A model generated the notes under the pieces. That model searched no databases and was not told the DNA's origin. It saw only the letters and a program-made list of their open reading frames with translations. The position numbers and the translations under genes were made by a program. 64,000 nucleotides of DNA from an uncultured Alphaproteobacteria bacterium (lineage in GTDB: Bacteria; Pseudomonadota; Alphaproteobacteria; Rhizobiales; Rhizobiaceae), in assembly GCA_929200315.1 (NCBI GenBank), contig CAKMZB010000004.1, positions 9,726 to 73,725 on the forward strand, given 5' to 3'. Position 1 is the first letter of the stretch, and every line of letters starts with the position of its first letter. Shown here piece by piece: positions 16,588-24,677 of this stretch.

Positions 16588-17531
16588 ACCCGCCTCCGAA
16601 GGCGCGGGTCGACGGCGGCATAGGCGAGGTCGACGGCGAAATTCACCACGATCACCGCAAAGACGAGCACCATAACGACGCTCTCCACCACGATCAGATC
16701 ACGCGCATTGATGCTTTGCAGCACAAGCCGCCCGAGGCCCGGCAGGTAGAAAACCTGTTCAATGATGATCCCACCGGCGATGAGAAAAGAAAATTGCAGG
16801 CCAATAATCGTCAGCACCGGAATCAGCGCATTGCGAAAAGCATGCCGCCATAAGGCCTGATTGCGCGACAGGCCCTTGGCACGGGCGGTGCGCATGAAGT
16901 CTTCGCCGAGCGTGTCCAGCAGAGACGAACGCATGATGCGGGTGAGGATCGCAGCCTGCGGCACGGCAAGGGCGATGGCGGGCAGGACGAGCGATTTGAG
17001 CGCGAGCCAGAACCCCGCCTGCCAACCCGGGAAGCCGCCCGCAGAAAACCATTGCAGCGAAACGGAAAAGAGCAGCACCATCATGATGCCGAGCCAGAAG
17101 TTTGGCACCGCAATGCCGAACTGAGTTGCCGTCGACAGGCCCACATCCACACCCGTGCCCCGCCGCCCGGCGGCGATGACACCGAGGGGGATAGCGATGG
17201 CCGTGGAGATCAGCAGTGCAAACAATGCCAGCGGCAGCGAGACCTGCCCGCGCTGCCAGATCATCTCCGCAACGGGAGTGCGATAAGTGTAGGAGGTGCC
17301 GAAATCCCCCTGCACCATGCCCCAGACCCAGGAAACATAACGCTCAACAGGGCTGACATTCAGACCCAACTCTTCGCGCAATTGCGCCACCGTGTCCGGC
17401 TGCGCATTCAAACCCAGCATGTAGGAGGCCGGGTCGCCGGGCACGATTTCCACAGCGATGAAAATAATGACGCTCGCGACCAGAAGACTGACCGCGAGCG
17501 ATATCAGGCGCTTGAGTGCGTAGCGCAGCAT
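16584..17531 (-). CDS. Peptide ABC transporter inner-membrane permease, DppB type
   Basis: A 315-residue permease of the DppB/OppB type. The N-terminus MLRYALKRLISLAVSLLVAS is the first membrane segment typical of the family, followed by VEIVPGDPASYMLGLNAQP. The EAA-like cytoplasmic loop is represented by DTLGEDFMRTARAKGLSRNQ. It starts 34 bp after the binding-protein gene and overlaps the DppC-type gene by 4 bp. Partner of the DppC-type protein in the channel; substrate set by the binding protein. Confidence 0.92.
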   Translation of the reverse strand: MLRYALKRLISLAVSLLVASVIIFIAVEIVPGDPASYMLGLNAQPDTVAQLREELGLNVSPVERYVSWVWGMVQGDFGTSYTYRTPVAEMIWQRGQVSLPLALFALLISTAIAIPLGVIAAGRRGTGVDVGLSTATQFGIAVPNFWLGIMMVLLFSVSLQWFSAGGFPGWQAGFWLALKSLVLPAIALAVPQAAILTRIMRSSLLDTLGEDFMRTARAKGLSRNQALWRHAFRNALIPVLTIIGLQFSFLIAGGIIIEQVFYLPGLGRLVLQSINARDLIVVESVVMVLVFAVIVVNFAVDLAYAAVDPRLRRRV

Positions 17532-17565
17532 AGCCGCCCTGTTTCCTTTCCCGGCAGCTCCGCCG

Positions 17566-19053
17566 TTACTTGGTCCAGGAAACGCCGGTCAGATCAACCG
17601 CCTGGGTCGGCGCGTCCTTCCACAGGCCTTCGATGCCGGTCCGCGCTACCACGGGATTGGCCAACTGGAAGAGGAAGACATTGACCTGATCCTCAGCCAA
17701 AAGGCGTTGCGCCTGTTGCAACAAGGCGGTGCGCTTTTGCGGGTCGCTGGTCACATCAAGTTCTGCAATCACGCCATTGAAGGCAGCATTGCCATACTGA
17801 AAATAGTATTCAGGGCGGGCATAGATACCAATATCCAGAGGCTCGGTGTGGGAAATGATCGTGAGATCATAATCCTTGCCGCGAAACGCCTGTTCCAGCC
17901 ACTGGGCCCATTCCACATTGGTGATCTCAGTCTCAACCCCAACCTCGCGCAATTGCGCCGCAATAATCTCACCGCCACGGCGGGCATAGGCAGTGGGTGG
18001 CAGCATAAGCCGTGCCGTGAAGCCGTTTTCGTAACCAGCTTCAGCCAGCAGCGCTTTGGCCTTTTGCGGATCGTGAGAAACGTTGGAAGTCAAATCGACA
18101 TAGGCAGGGTGATGAGGGGCAAAATGGGAGCCGATTGGCGTCCCCAACCCATACATGGCGCCGTCGATTATGCTTTGGGGGTCAATGGCGTATGCCAATG
18201 CCTGGCGTACTTTCAGATTATCGAAAGGTGGCTGCTTGTTGTTTATGGCAAGAAGCGTTTCCCCCTCCGTTTGCCCCACCAGAACCTGAAAGCGTGGATC
18301 GGCTTCAAACTGACCCAGATTCTCAGGCGCGGGGAAATTTGCGAAAACGTCGATATCCTCGGCCATCAACGCTGCAAAGGCGGCTGACGGGTCGGAGATG
18401 AACTTGAACGTTGCACCGGACAATGCGGCAGGCTTGCCCCAATAGTTTTCGTTGCGGGCAAGGGTGATGGAATCCCCCTGTAGCCAGCGATCAAAGGTAA
18501 ACGCCCCGGTGCCCACAGGTGCAGTCTTGATGTCTTCAATGCTCTCTGGAGCCACAATCACCGCATCCCCCCAGGCGAGGTTGAACAGGAAAGCTCCGTT
18601 GGGCTTCGCCAAGGTGATTTTGACTGTGAGCGGGTCCACAACGTCAATTGCGGAAATACCCACATAGAGTGGTTTCTGCGCGTTAGCGGATTTCTCTCCA
18701 CGGGCACGATCGAGGGAAAATTTGACGTCCTCGGCATCCATGGTGGTGCCGTCGTGGAATGTGACGCCATCATGAAGCATGAACGTGTAGGTCAGCCCGT
18801 CGTCTGAGATCTCCCAGCTTTTCGCCAGGCCGGGGATAACGGAACCGTCTGCCGCAAAGCGGGTCAGCCCCTCAAACACGTTGGAATAGACCACCTGGTC
18901 AATCGCCCCTGCCGCCGCGCTGGTCGGATCAAGATGCGGCGGCTCAAGCTGGAGCCCGACCGTCACCATATCCTTCGCCGCCATGGCCGGGGCAACACCC
19001 ATGGCAAACGCCATAGCTGCACCAAGCGCAAGGCTTTTCACTAGCTTCATCAT
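17566..19053 (-). CDS. Peptide/nickel-type ABC transporter substrate-binding protein (SBP_bac_5)
   Basis: A 495-residue periplasmic binding protein of the DppA/OppA family. It has a Sec signal peptide ending in AMA (residues about 1-25), then VTVGLQLEPPHLDPTSAAAG and the family signature ISDDGLTYTFMLHDGVTFHDG near residue 80. Length and arrangement match the large cluster C binding proteins that take di- and oligopeptides or other amide compounds. It lies 23 bp from the M20 peptidase gene, which suggests that the imported molecule is hydrolysed by that enzyme. GAGGGAGAGAG upstream of the ATG supports the start. Confidence 0.9.
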   Translation of the reverse strand: MMKLVKSLALGAAMAFAMGVAPAMAAKDMVTVGLQLEPPHLDPTSAAAGAIDQVVYSNVFEGLTRFAADGSVIPGLAKSWEISDDGLTYTFMLHDGVTFHDGTTMDAEDVKFSLDRARGEKSANAQKPLYVGISAIDVVDPLTVKITLAKPNGAFLFNLAWGDAVIVAPESIEDIKTAPVGTGAFTFDRWLQGDSITLARNENYWGKPAALSGATFKFISDPSAAFAALMAEDIDVFANFPAPENLGQFEADPRFQVLVGQTEGETLLAINNKQPPFDNLKVRQALAYAIDPQSIIDGAMYGLGTPIGSHFAPHHPAYVDLTSNVSHDPQKAKALLAEAGYENGFTARLMLPPTAYARRGGEIIAAQLREVGVETEITNVEWAQWLEQAFRGKDYDLTIISHTEPLDIGIYARPEYYFQYGNAAFNGVIAELDVTSDPQKRTALLQQAQRLLAEDQVNVFLFQLANPVVARTGIEGLWKDAPTQAVDLTGVSWTK

Positions 19054-19076
19054 AGTCTCTCTCCCTCTTGTGGCCT

Positions 19077-20372
19077 CTACGGCCTTTCATGCGAGCCTAA
19101 CAGGTCGGCGAGGCTGAGCGCCATCACCTTGGCGCTGTCGATCATATCGTCAACGCCGATATACTCGTCCGGCTTGTGAGCAAGGTCCAGAATACCGGGA
19201 CCGTAAGCAATGCAATTGTGCAGCCGCCCAATGCGGGCAATGTGCTTTTGATCATAGGTGCCGGGGGAAACCACATAATCCGGCTGCGTGCCGAGCACCG
19301 CTTCCACCGCGCGGGAAACCGTCTGCACAACCGGCGCATTCCGATCCGTCATGGTGGGGATGACACGATGCATCTCTTTCAATTCATAGGAAAAATTCTC
19401 GCGCTTGGCTTGAACGGCCTCCAGCACATCACCGATCTCGCGCTGCACATCGTCAATGTTCTCTTCCAACAGAAAGCGGCGATCGATCACCATGCGGCAG
19501 GAATCCGGCACGGTGGGTGAAGGAAAACCGGTAAAGTCGACCGGAAGCTCATCCTGCCCGCCATGGAGCGAATTGATGTTGAGGGTCGACTGTTTCGCAC
19601 CCTCCGGCACAACCGGCATCTCGGTGCGTTTTGCCGCCAATGCCGGAAACAGGGTCTCTTCCATTTCCGACACCACCGCTCCCATGTGGCGCACGGCGCA
19701 ATCGCCGAGGAAAGGCATGGAGCCGTGGGCGATCTCGCCAAAGGTCTCGATCTGCGCCCACCAGACACCCCGGTGACCAAGGCAAATACGGTCTTTGTTC
19801 AGTGGTTCAGGAATGATGACGTGCTGCACGCGCGCCGGATCGAAATAGCCAAGCTCAGCCAAATGCGCGACGCCACCAAGGCCGCCGGATTCCTCGTCCG
19901 CCGTACCTGAAATCTCAATGGCTCCGGCATAATCCGGGCAGGTTTCGATAAAGGCTTCAGCCGCGATGATGGAAGCGGCAAGACCGCCCTTCATGTCGCA
20001 GGCCCCGCGCCCGTAAATCTTGCCGTCGCGCAACTCCCCGCCGAACGGGTCAAACGTCCAACCGCGCCCCGTTTCAACAACGTCGGTATGGGAATTGAAA
20101 TGGACACAATCCCCCACCCGCTTGCCCTCACGGCGGGCGATGACGTTCCAACGCGGATAGCGGTCACTGTCTCCAACAGCTCCATTTGCACGGATCATCT
20201 CAATCTCGAAGCCGTGCGTTTTCAGACGGTTGGCGAGATATTCGCAAATTTCAAGATAGCAATCGCCCGGCGGGTTGATGGTCGGGATGCGCAGCAAATC
20301 CTGCGTCAGCGCGATGAGGTCATCACGCTTGGCGTCTATGGCCTCACGGAGCCTAGATGCAACGTCCACCAT
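19077..20372 (-). CDS. M20 family metallohydrolase (ArgE/DapE-like)
   Basis: A 431-residue cytoplasmic metallopeptidase of the ArgE/DapE/CPG2 family, using one or two zinc ions to hydrolyse an amide bond in an N-acyl amino acid or small peptide. Expected metal and catalytic features are present: HFNSHTDVV near residue 95, GRGACDMKGGLAA near 121, the catalytic Glu in GTADEESGGLGG near 158, and a dimerisation domain in the middle. It overlaps the SDR gene by 20 bp and is followed 23 bp later by the transporter binding-protein gene. Annotation as acetylornithine deacetylase would be an over-call: no arginine genes are near. Probable role: cleavage of the imported substrate. Confidence 0.85.
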   Translation of the reverse strand: MVDVASRLREAIDAKRDDLIALTQDLLRIPTINPPGDCYLEICEYLANRLKTHGFEIEMIRANGAVGDSDRYPRWNVIARREGKRVGDCVHFNSHTDVVETGRGWTFDPFGGELRDGKIYGRGACDMKGGLAASIIAAEAFIETCPDYAGAIEISGTADEESGGLGGVAHLAELGYFDPARVQHVIIPEPLNKDRICLGHRGVWWAQIETFGEIAHGSMPFLGDCAVRHMGAVVSEMEETLFPALAAKRTEMPVVPEGAKQSTLNINSLHGGQDELPVDFTGFPSPTVPDSCRMVIDRRFLLEENIDDVQREIGDVLEAVQAKRENFSYELKEMHRVIPTMTDRNAPVVQTVSRAVEAVLGTQPDYVVSPGTYDQKHIARIGRLHNCIAYGPGILDLAHKPDEYIGVDDMIDSAKVMALSLADLLGSHERP

Positions 20373-21093
20373 CCACCTCCATACACACGCCCGTCACCAT
20401 GCTGGCCTCATCAGAGCAGAGATAGCAGGCCGCATTGCCCATATCTTCGGGCGTTGAAAACCGACCCAGCGGAATAGTGGAGAGAAATTTTGCGCGCACG
20501 TCCGGCGTGTCCTCACCCATGAAGCTCTTCAGCAGCGGTGTCTCGCCAGCGACGGGGTTCAGCGCGTTTACGCGCACGCCATGGGGGGCAAGTTCGACAG
20601 CCATGCCCTTGGTCGCCGTCACCATCCAGCCCTTCGACGCATTGTACCAGGAGAGGCGCGGGCGAGGGCTGACAGCGGCGGTTGAGGCGACGTTGAGGAT
20701 CGCCCCGGACCCCGCTTTCTTCATCAACGGCACGATATGGCGAGCGGTCAGATAGACGGACTTGGCGTTCACCGCGAGCACGCGGTCAAAATCCTCTTCG
20801 CTGATTTCTTCCATCGCTGCGGGCAGATGGGTCGTTCCGGCATTGTTGACCAGAATGTCGATGCCGCCGAAAGCCTTTTGCGTCGCCGCAACCAGCGTCG
20901 CGACATCGGTATCTTTCGACACATCGCAGGCCTGCGCCTGCGCGCCGACTTCCGCGGCCATCGCAGCCGCCGCATCGCCATTCAAATCGGCGATCATGAC
21001 TTTGGCCCCTTCGGCAAGGAACTTGCCAACGATGCCGGCGCCGAAGCCGGAGGCCCCGCCGGTGACAATTGCCCTCTTTCCCTCAAGCCGCAT
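20353..21093 (-). CDS. Classical SDR family oxidoreductase
   Basis: A 246-residue short-chain dehydrogenase/reductase. The cofactor motif TGGASGFGAGIVGKF is at residues 12-26, an acidic residue after the second strand (IADLNGD) favours NAD(H), NNAG follows near residue 90, and the active-site Ser (NVASTAA) and Y-N-A-S-K are in place. The C-terminus GVCMEVDGGRCI is typical. It overlaps the M20 gene by 20 bp and follows folD by about 56 bp. It probably oxidises or reduces a hydroxy/keto intermediate derived from the transported substrate; substrate unknown. Confidence 0.88.
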   Translation of the reverse strand: MRLEGKRAIVTGGASGFGAGIVGKFLAEGAKVMIADLNGDAAAAMAAEVGAQAQACDVSKDTDVATLVAATQKAFGGIDILVNNAGTTHLPAAMEEISEEDFDRVLAVNAKSVYLTARHIVPLMKKAGSGAILNVASTAAVSPRPRLSWYNASKGWMVTATKGMAVELAPHGVRVNALNPVAGETPLLKSFMGEDTPDVRAKFLSTIPLGRFSTPEDMGNAACYLCSDEASMVTGVCMEVDGGRCI

Positions 21094-21149
21094 GAAAGTC
21101 TCCCCGCCAAACCAGACAGTCTGGCGAAGGAATGCGACGTTGAAAAGCC

Positions 21150-22049
21150 TTAAGCGGTGAGTCCCTCCGGCTCATCAAAGCCATTGGCGCGGCAACAGGC
21201 CGTGAGCGTGTTGGCGAGGAGACAGGCAATGGTCATCGGACCAACGCCCCCTGGCACCGGTGTGATTGCGCCAGCGACCTCAGCAGCGGAGGCAAAATCC
21301 ACATCCCCCAACAATTTCGATTTGCCCGGCTTCTCCGGATGAGGGATGCGCGTGATGCCGACATCGATGACCGTCGCGCCGGGTTTGACCCAGTCGCTCT
21401 TCACCATCTCGGCCCGACCAACAGCGGCGACCAAAATATCAGCGCGGCGGCACACGGCGGCCAGATCCTGCGTCCGCGAATGGGCGATGGTCACGGTGCA
21501 ATTCTCTTGCAGCAAAAGCTGCCCCATCGGCTTGCCGAAGAGGTTTGAGCGGCCAATCACCACCGCCTCTTTGCCGGACATGTTGCCCACCTGATCGCGC
21601 AGCAACATCAGGCAGCCGAGTGGCGTGCAGGACACCAAACCCTTCTCGCCACTGGCCAGCAAACCTGCATTTACCACGCTTAACCCATCGACATCCTTCG
21701 CGGGGTCGATGCGGGCGACCACACGCCGCTCATCCAATTGGTCAGGCACTGGGAACTGGCACAAAATGCCGTGCACGTTTGGATCGGCGTTCAACTCGTC
21801 AATCAGCGCAAACAGCGCTTCTTCCGAAACATCGGCTGGCAGGCGCCGCTCGAAGGACGCCATACCGACCTCAACCGTCTGCTTGTGCTTGGCCGCTACA
21901 TAGACCTCACTTGCCGGATCTTCGCCAACGAGCACCACCGCCAGGCCGGGTGTAATGCTGTGCTCGTCCTTCAGCCGCGTCACATGCTGCGCGACCTCGC
22001 CGCGAATGCGGGCGGCAAAGGCTTTTCCGTCGATGATAGTTGCGCTCAT
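21150..22049 (-). CDS. folD: Bifunctional methylenetetrahydrofolate dehydrogenase / methenyltetrahydrofolate cyclohydrolase
   Basis: A 299-residue FolD, which interconverts 5,10-methylene-THF and 10-formyl-THF using NADP. Family motifs are clear: the N-terminal catalytic region with [14 protein letters not shown] (lysine of the cyclohydrolase site), [13 protein letters not shown], the nucleotide-binding [17 protein letters not shown] and the C-terminal [16 protein letters not shown] place the start at the ATG at 22049 ([12 protein letters not shown]); the frame extends 11 codons upstream into fhs without family similarity. The fhs stop TGA lies one base upstream of this ATG, so the two are translationally coupled, a pairing that makes functional sense. 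Confidence 0.95.
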   Translation of the reverse strand: MSATIIDGKAFAARIRGEVAQHVTRLKDEHSITPGLAVVLVGEDPASEVYVAAKHKQTVEVGMASFERRLPADVSEEALFALIDELNADPNVHGILCQFPVPDQLDERRVVARIDPAKDVDGLSVVNAGLLASGEKGLVSCTPLGCLMLLRDQVGNMSGKEAVVIGRSNLFGKPMGQLLLQENCTVTIAHSRTQDLAAVCRRADILVAAVGRAEMVKSDWVKPGATVIDVGITRIPHPEKPGKSKLLGDVDFASAAEVAGAITPVPGGVGPMTIACLLANTLTACCRANGFDEPEGLTA

Positions 22050-22050
22050 A

Positions 22051-23727
22051 TCAAAAGAGCCCTTCGATATTGCCCATATCATTGAGCATAATCGCTTCCG
22101 CTGACGGCTTTTTGGGCAGGCCGGGCATGGTCATGATCTCTCCGCAGATCGCCACCACGAAACCGGCACCGGCGGAGAGTCGGACTTCGCGGATCGGTAG
22201 GGAATGGCCGGTAGGCGCACCACGCAGGCCGGGATCGGTTGAGAAGGAATATTGGGTTTTGGCCATGCAGATCGGCAGATGGCCGTATCCGGCCTCTTCC
22301 CACTGCCGAAGCTGGTCACGGATTTTCTTGTCGGCCAGCACTTCGTCAGCGCGATAGATGCGCTTGGCGATGGTTTCGATCTTGGCAAACAGACCCATCT
22401 CGTTGGGATAAAGCGTCTGGAATTGGCTGGCGCCGCTGTCTGCGATCTCCGCCACACGGGTCGCCAATTCCTTCACACCGGCAGAGCCATCCGCCCAATG
22501 TTTGCAGAGAATGGCTTCCGAACCCAGCGTTGCCACATAGTCCTGACAGGCATTGATTTCGGCATCCGTATCCCCGTGGAAATGGTTGATCGCCACCACC
22601 ACTGGCACGCCAAAGCCCTTTACGTTTTCCACGTGACGGCCGAGGTTGGCGCAGCCTTCCTGCACGGCTTCCACATTTTCCGAACCCAGGTCTTGCCGCG
22701 CAACGCCGCCATTCATTTTCATAGCGCGGATCGTCGCCACCACAACAACGGTGTCCGGCGCAAGGCCAGCATGACGGCATTTGATGTTCATGAACTTTTC
22801 AGCACCAAGGTCGGCGCCGAAGCCTGCTTCCGTCACCACGTAATCGGCGAGCTTGAGCGCCGTCTGCGTGGCAACCACCGAGTTGCAGCCATGGGCGATG
22901 TTGGCGAAAGGCCCGCCATGGACGAAGGCAGGGTTGTTTTCCAGCGTCTGCACGAGGTTTGGCTGCATGGCATCCTTCAGCAAGACCGTCATCGCGCCAT
23001 CGGCCTTGATATCAGCGCAGGTGATGGGTTTGCGCTCACGGGTATAGGCCACAATGATGCGGCCAAGGCGTTGTTGCAGGTCTTCCAGATCCGAAGCGAG
23101 GCACAGGATCGCCATCACTTCCGACGCCACCGTGATGTCGAAACCTGTTTGGCGAGGGAAGCCGTTCGGCACACCGCCGAGTGAGGAGACAATGTCGCGC
23201 AGGGCGCGGTCATTCATGTCCATGACGCGGCGCCAGACCACGCGGCGCTGGTCAATCTCCAGCGCATTGCCCCAATAGATGTGGTTGTCGATCATCGCCG
23301 ACAGCAGATTGTGAGCACTGGTGATGGCGTGGAAATCGCCTGTGAAGTGGAGGTTCATGTCCTCCATGGGCACGACCTGTGCATAGCCGCCGCCCGCCGC
23401 ACCACCCTTCATGCCAAAGCACGGACCAAGAGAGGCTTCCCGGATGCAGATCGCTGCTTTTTTGCCAATGGCGTTCAACCCATCGCCAAGCCCCACGGTA
23501 GTGGTGGTTTTGCCTTCGCCGGCAGGTGTCGGGTTGATCGCCGTGACGAGGATGAGCTTGCCATCCTCCTTGTCCTTTTGCGCTGCAATAAACGAGGCGG
23601 ACACCTTGGCCTTGTCGTGGCCATAGGGCACCAGATCGTCGGAACCTATGCCAAGTTTTTTGCCAATCTCCTGGATCGGTTTCTTCTTTGCCTCGCGGGC
23701 AATTTCAATATCTGTCTTGAAAGCCAT
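22051..23727 (-). CDS. fhs: Formate--tetrahydrofolate ligase
   Basis: A 558-residue formyl-THF synthetase, joining formate to THF with ATP to give 10-formyl-THF, or running backwards to yield ATP and formate. The P-loop is [20 protein letters not shown] around residues 66-85, and the family segments [19 protein letters not shown] and [13 protein letters not shown] are present. Length is as usual for the family. It is the first gene of the minus-strand run fhs-folD-SDR-M20-dpp and is divergent from allE across a region with a strong inverted repeat. Together with FolD it links C1 units from demethylation to formate. Confidence 0.96.
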   Translation of the reverse strand: MAFKTDIEIAREAKKKPIQEIGKKLGIGSDDLVPYGHDKAKVSASFIAAQKDKEDGKLILVTAINPTPAGEGKTTTTVGLGDGLNAIGKKAAICIREASLGPCFGMKGGAAGGGYAQVVPMEDMNLHFTGDFHAITSAHNLLSAMIDNHIYWGNALEIDQRRVVWRRVMDMNDRALRDIVSSLGGVPNGFPRQTGFDITVASEVMAILCLASDLEDLQQRLGRIIVAYTRERKPITCADIKADGAMTVLLKDAMQPNLVQTLENNPAFVHGGPFANIAHGCNSVVATQTALKLADYVVTEAGFGADLGAEKFMNIKCRHAGLAPDTVVVVATIRAMKMNGGVARQDLGSENVEAVQEGCANLGRHVENVKGFGVPVVVAINHFHGDTDAEINACQDYVATLGSEAILCKHWADGSAGVKELATRVAEIADSGASQFQTLYPNEMGLFAKIETIAKRIYRADEVLADKKIRDQLRQWEEAGYGHLPICMAKTQYSFSTDPGLRGAPTGHSLPIREVRLSAGAGFVVAICGEIMTMPGLPKKPSAEAIMLNDMGNIEGLF

Positions 23728-23795
23728 GGTGTCTCCCCCAGCGGCGCATGTGTCGTGGTAAACCTAAGCCGCATTTTCTGTGTTGTTGGCAAGAG

Positions 23796-23825
23796 CACGT
23801 CGCCAACTGTTCCTTTTGCGACGTG
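23796..23825. promoter_or_regulatory. Perfect 8-bp-arm inverted repeat between fhs and allE
   Basis: CACGTCGC (23796-23803) and GCGACGTG (23818-23825) are perfect inverted copies separated by 14 bp, in the 122-bp space between the divergent fhs and allE starts. A second, overlapping pair, GTTGGC (23785-23790) and GCCAAC (23802-23807), has an 11-bp spacer. Nested symmetry in a divergent promoter region suggests one or two regulator sites controlling both directions. No regulator gene is adjacent, so the factor would act in trans. Confidence 0.5.
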
Positions 23826-23849
23826 GACAAAAGGGCGCTAGGAGGGGGT

Positions 23850-24677
23850 ATGAACAGAACCTATGCCCTCCCCCCCGCTGACCTGCCGAGCCAAAGCACG
23901 GTGCTTGATGAGCGCGCGGTCTTTACCGAGGCCTATGCCTTCCTCCCGGCAGACACGATGCGCGACATTGTCACCTCGTTCCTCCCGGGTTGGGCAAAGT
24001 GCCGCTCCTGGATCATCGCGCGGCCGCTGAGCGGCTTTGCGGAGACATTTTCGCATTTCATCATGGAAATGGCAGAGGGCGGCACGGGTGACGGCGAACC
24101 GGATGCGCGCGTTGAAGGTGTGCTTTTTATGGTGGGTGGCGCGGCGCGCCTCACCATCGACGGCACGGCACACAATCTGCGCCCGGGGAGCTACGCTTTT
24201 TTGCCTGCCGGAGCCGATTGGTCGATTGCACAAAGCGGAGATGCGCCCGCAACGTTCCATTGGGTCCGCAAGCGCTATGAACCCGCACCCGGCATTGCCG
24301 CGCCCAAATCTTTTGTCACCCATGATGATGACGTCGGGCCGATCTCCATGCCGAACACCGCAGACAAATGGGCGACCACCCGCTTCGTCGAGCCGGACGA
24401 TCTTTCCCATGACATGCATGTCAACATCGTCACCTTCCAGCCGGGCGGGAAGATCCCGTTCATGGAGACCCATGTCATGGAACACGGTCTCTATGTGCTC
24501 CAGGGCACGGCGAATTACCGGCTGAACCAGGATTGGGTGGAATGCGGCCCGGGGGACTACATGTGGCTGCGCGCCTTTTGCCCGCAGGCTTGTGTCGCAA
24601 CGGGCGATGAGCCATTCCGCTACCTGCTCTACAAAGACGTCAACCGTTTCCCACGCCTTGGCGCTTTCAGTCAGTAA
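23850..24677 (+). CDS. allE: (S)-ureidoglycine aminohydrolase, bicupin
   Basis: A 275-residue protein recognised as the bicupin ureidoglycine aminohydrolase (AllE/YlbA type), which releases ammonia from (S)-ureidoglycine to give ureidoglycolate in allantoin breakdown; the enzyme is manganese-dependent. The N-terminus MNRTYALPPADLPSQS and RAVFTEAYAFLPADTMRDIV match the family, and the C-terminal cupin carries the metal-site pattern GGKIPFMETHVMEHGLYVLQ. The start at 23850 is set by GGAGGGGG directly upstream. Its stop overlaps the tamB stop on the other strand by 7 bp. No other allantoin genes are in the window. Confidence 0.85.
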   Translation: MNRTYALPPADLPSQSTVLDERAVFTEAYAFLPADTMRDIVTSFLPGWAKCRSWIIARPLSGFAETFSHFIMEMAEGGTGDGEPDARVEGVLFMVGGAARLTIDGTAHNLRPGSYAFLPAGADWSIAQSGDAPATFHWVRKRYEPAPGIAAPKSFVTHDDDVGPISMPNTADKWATTRFVEPDDLSHDMHVNIVTFQPGGKIPFMETHVMEHGLYVLQGTANYRLNQDWVECGPGDYMWLRAFCPQACVATGDEPFRYLLYKDVNRFPRLGAFSQ

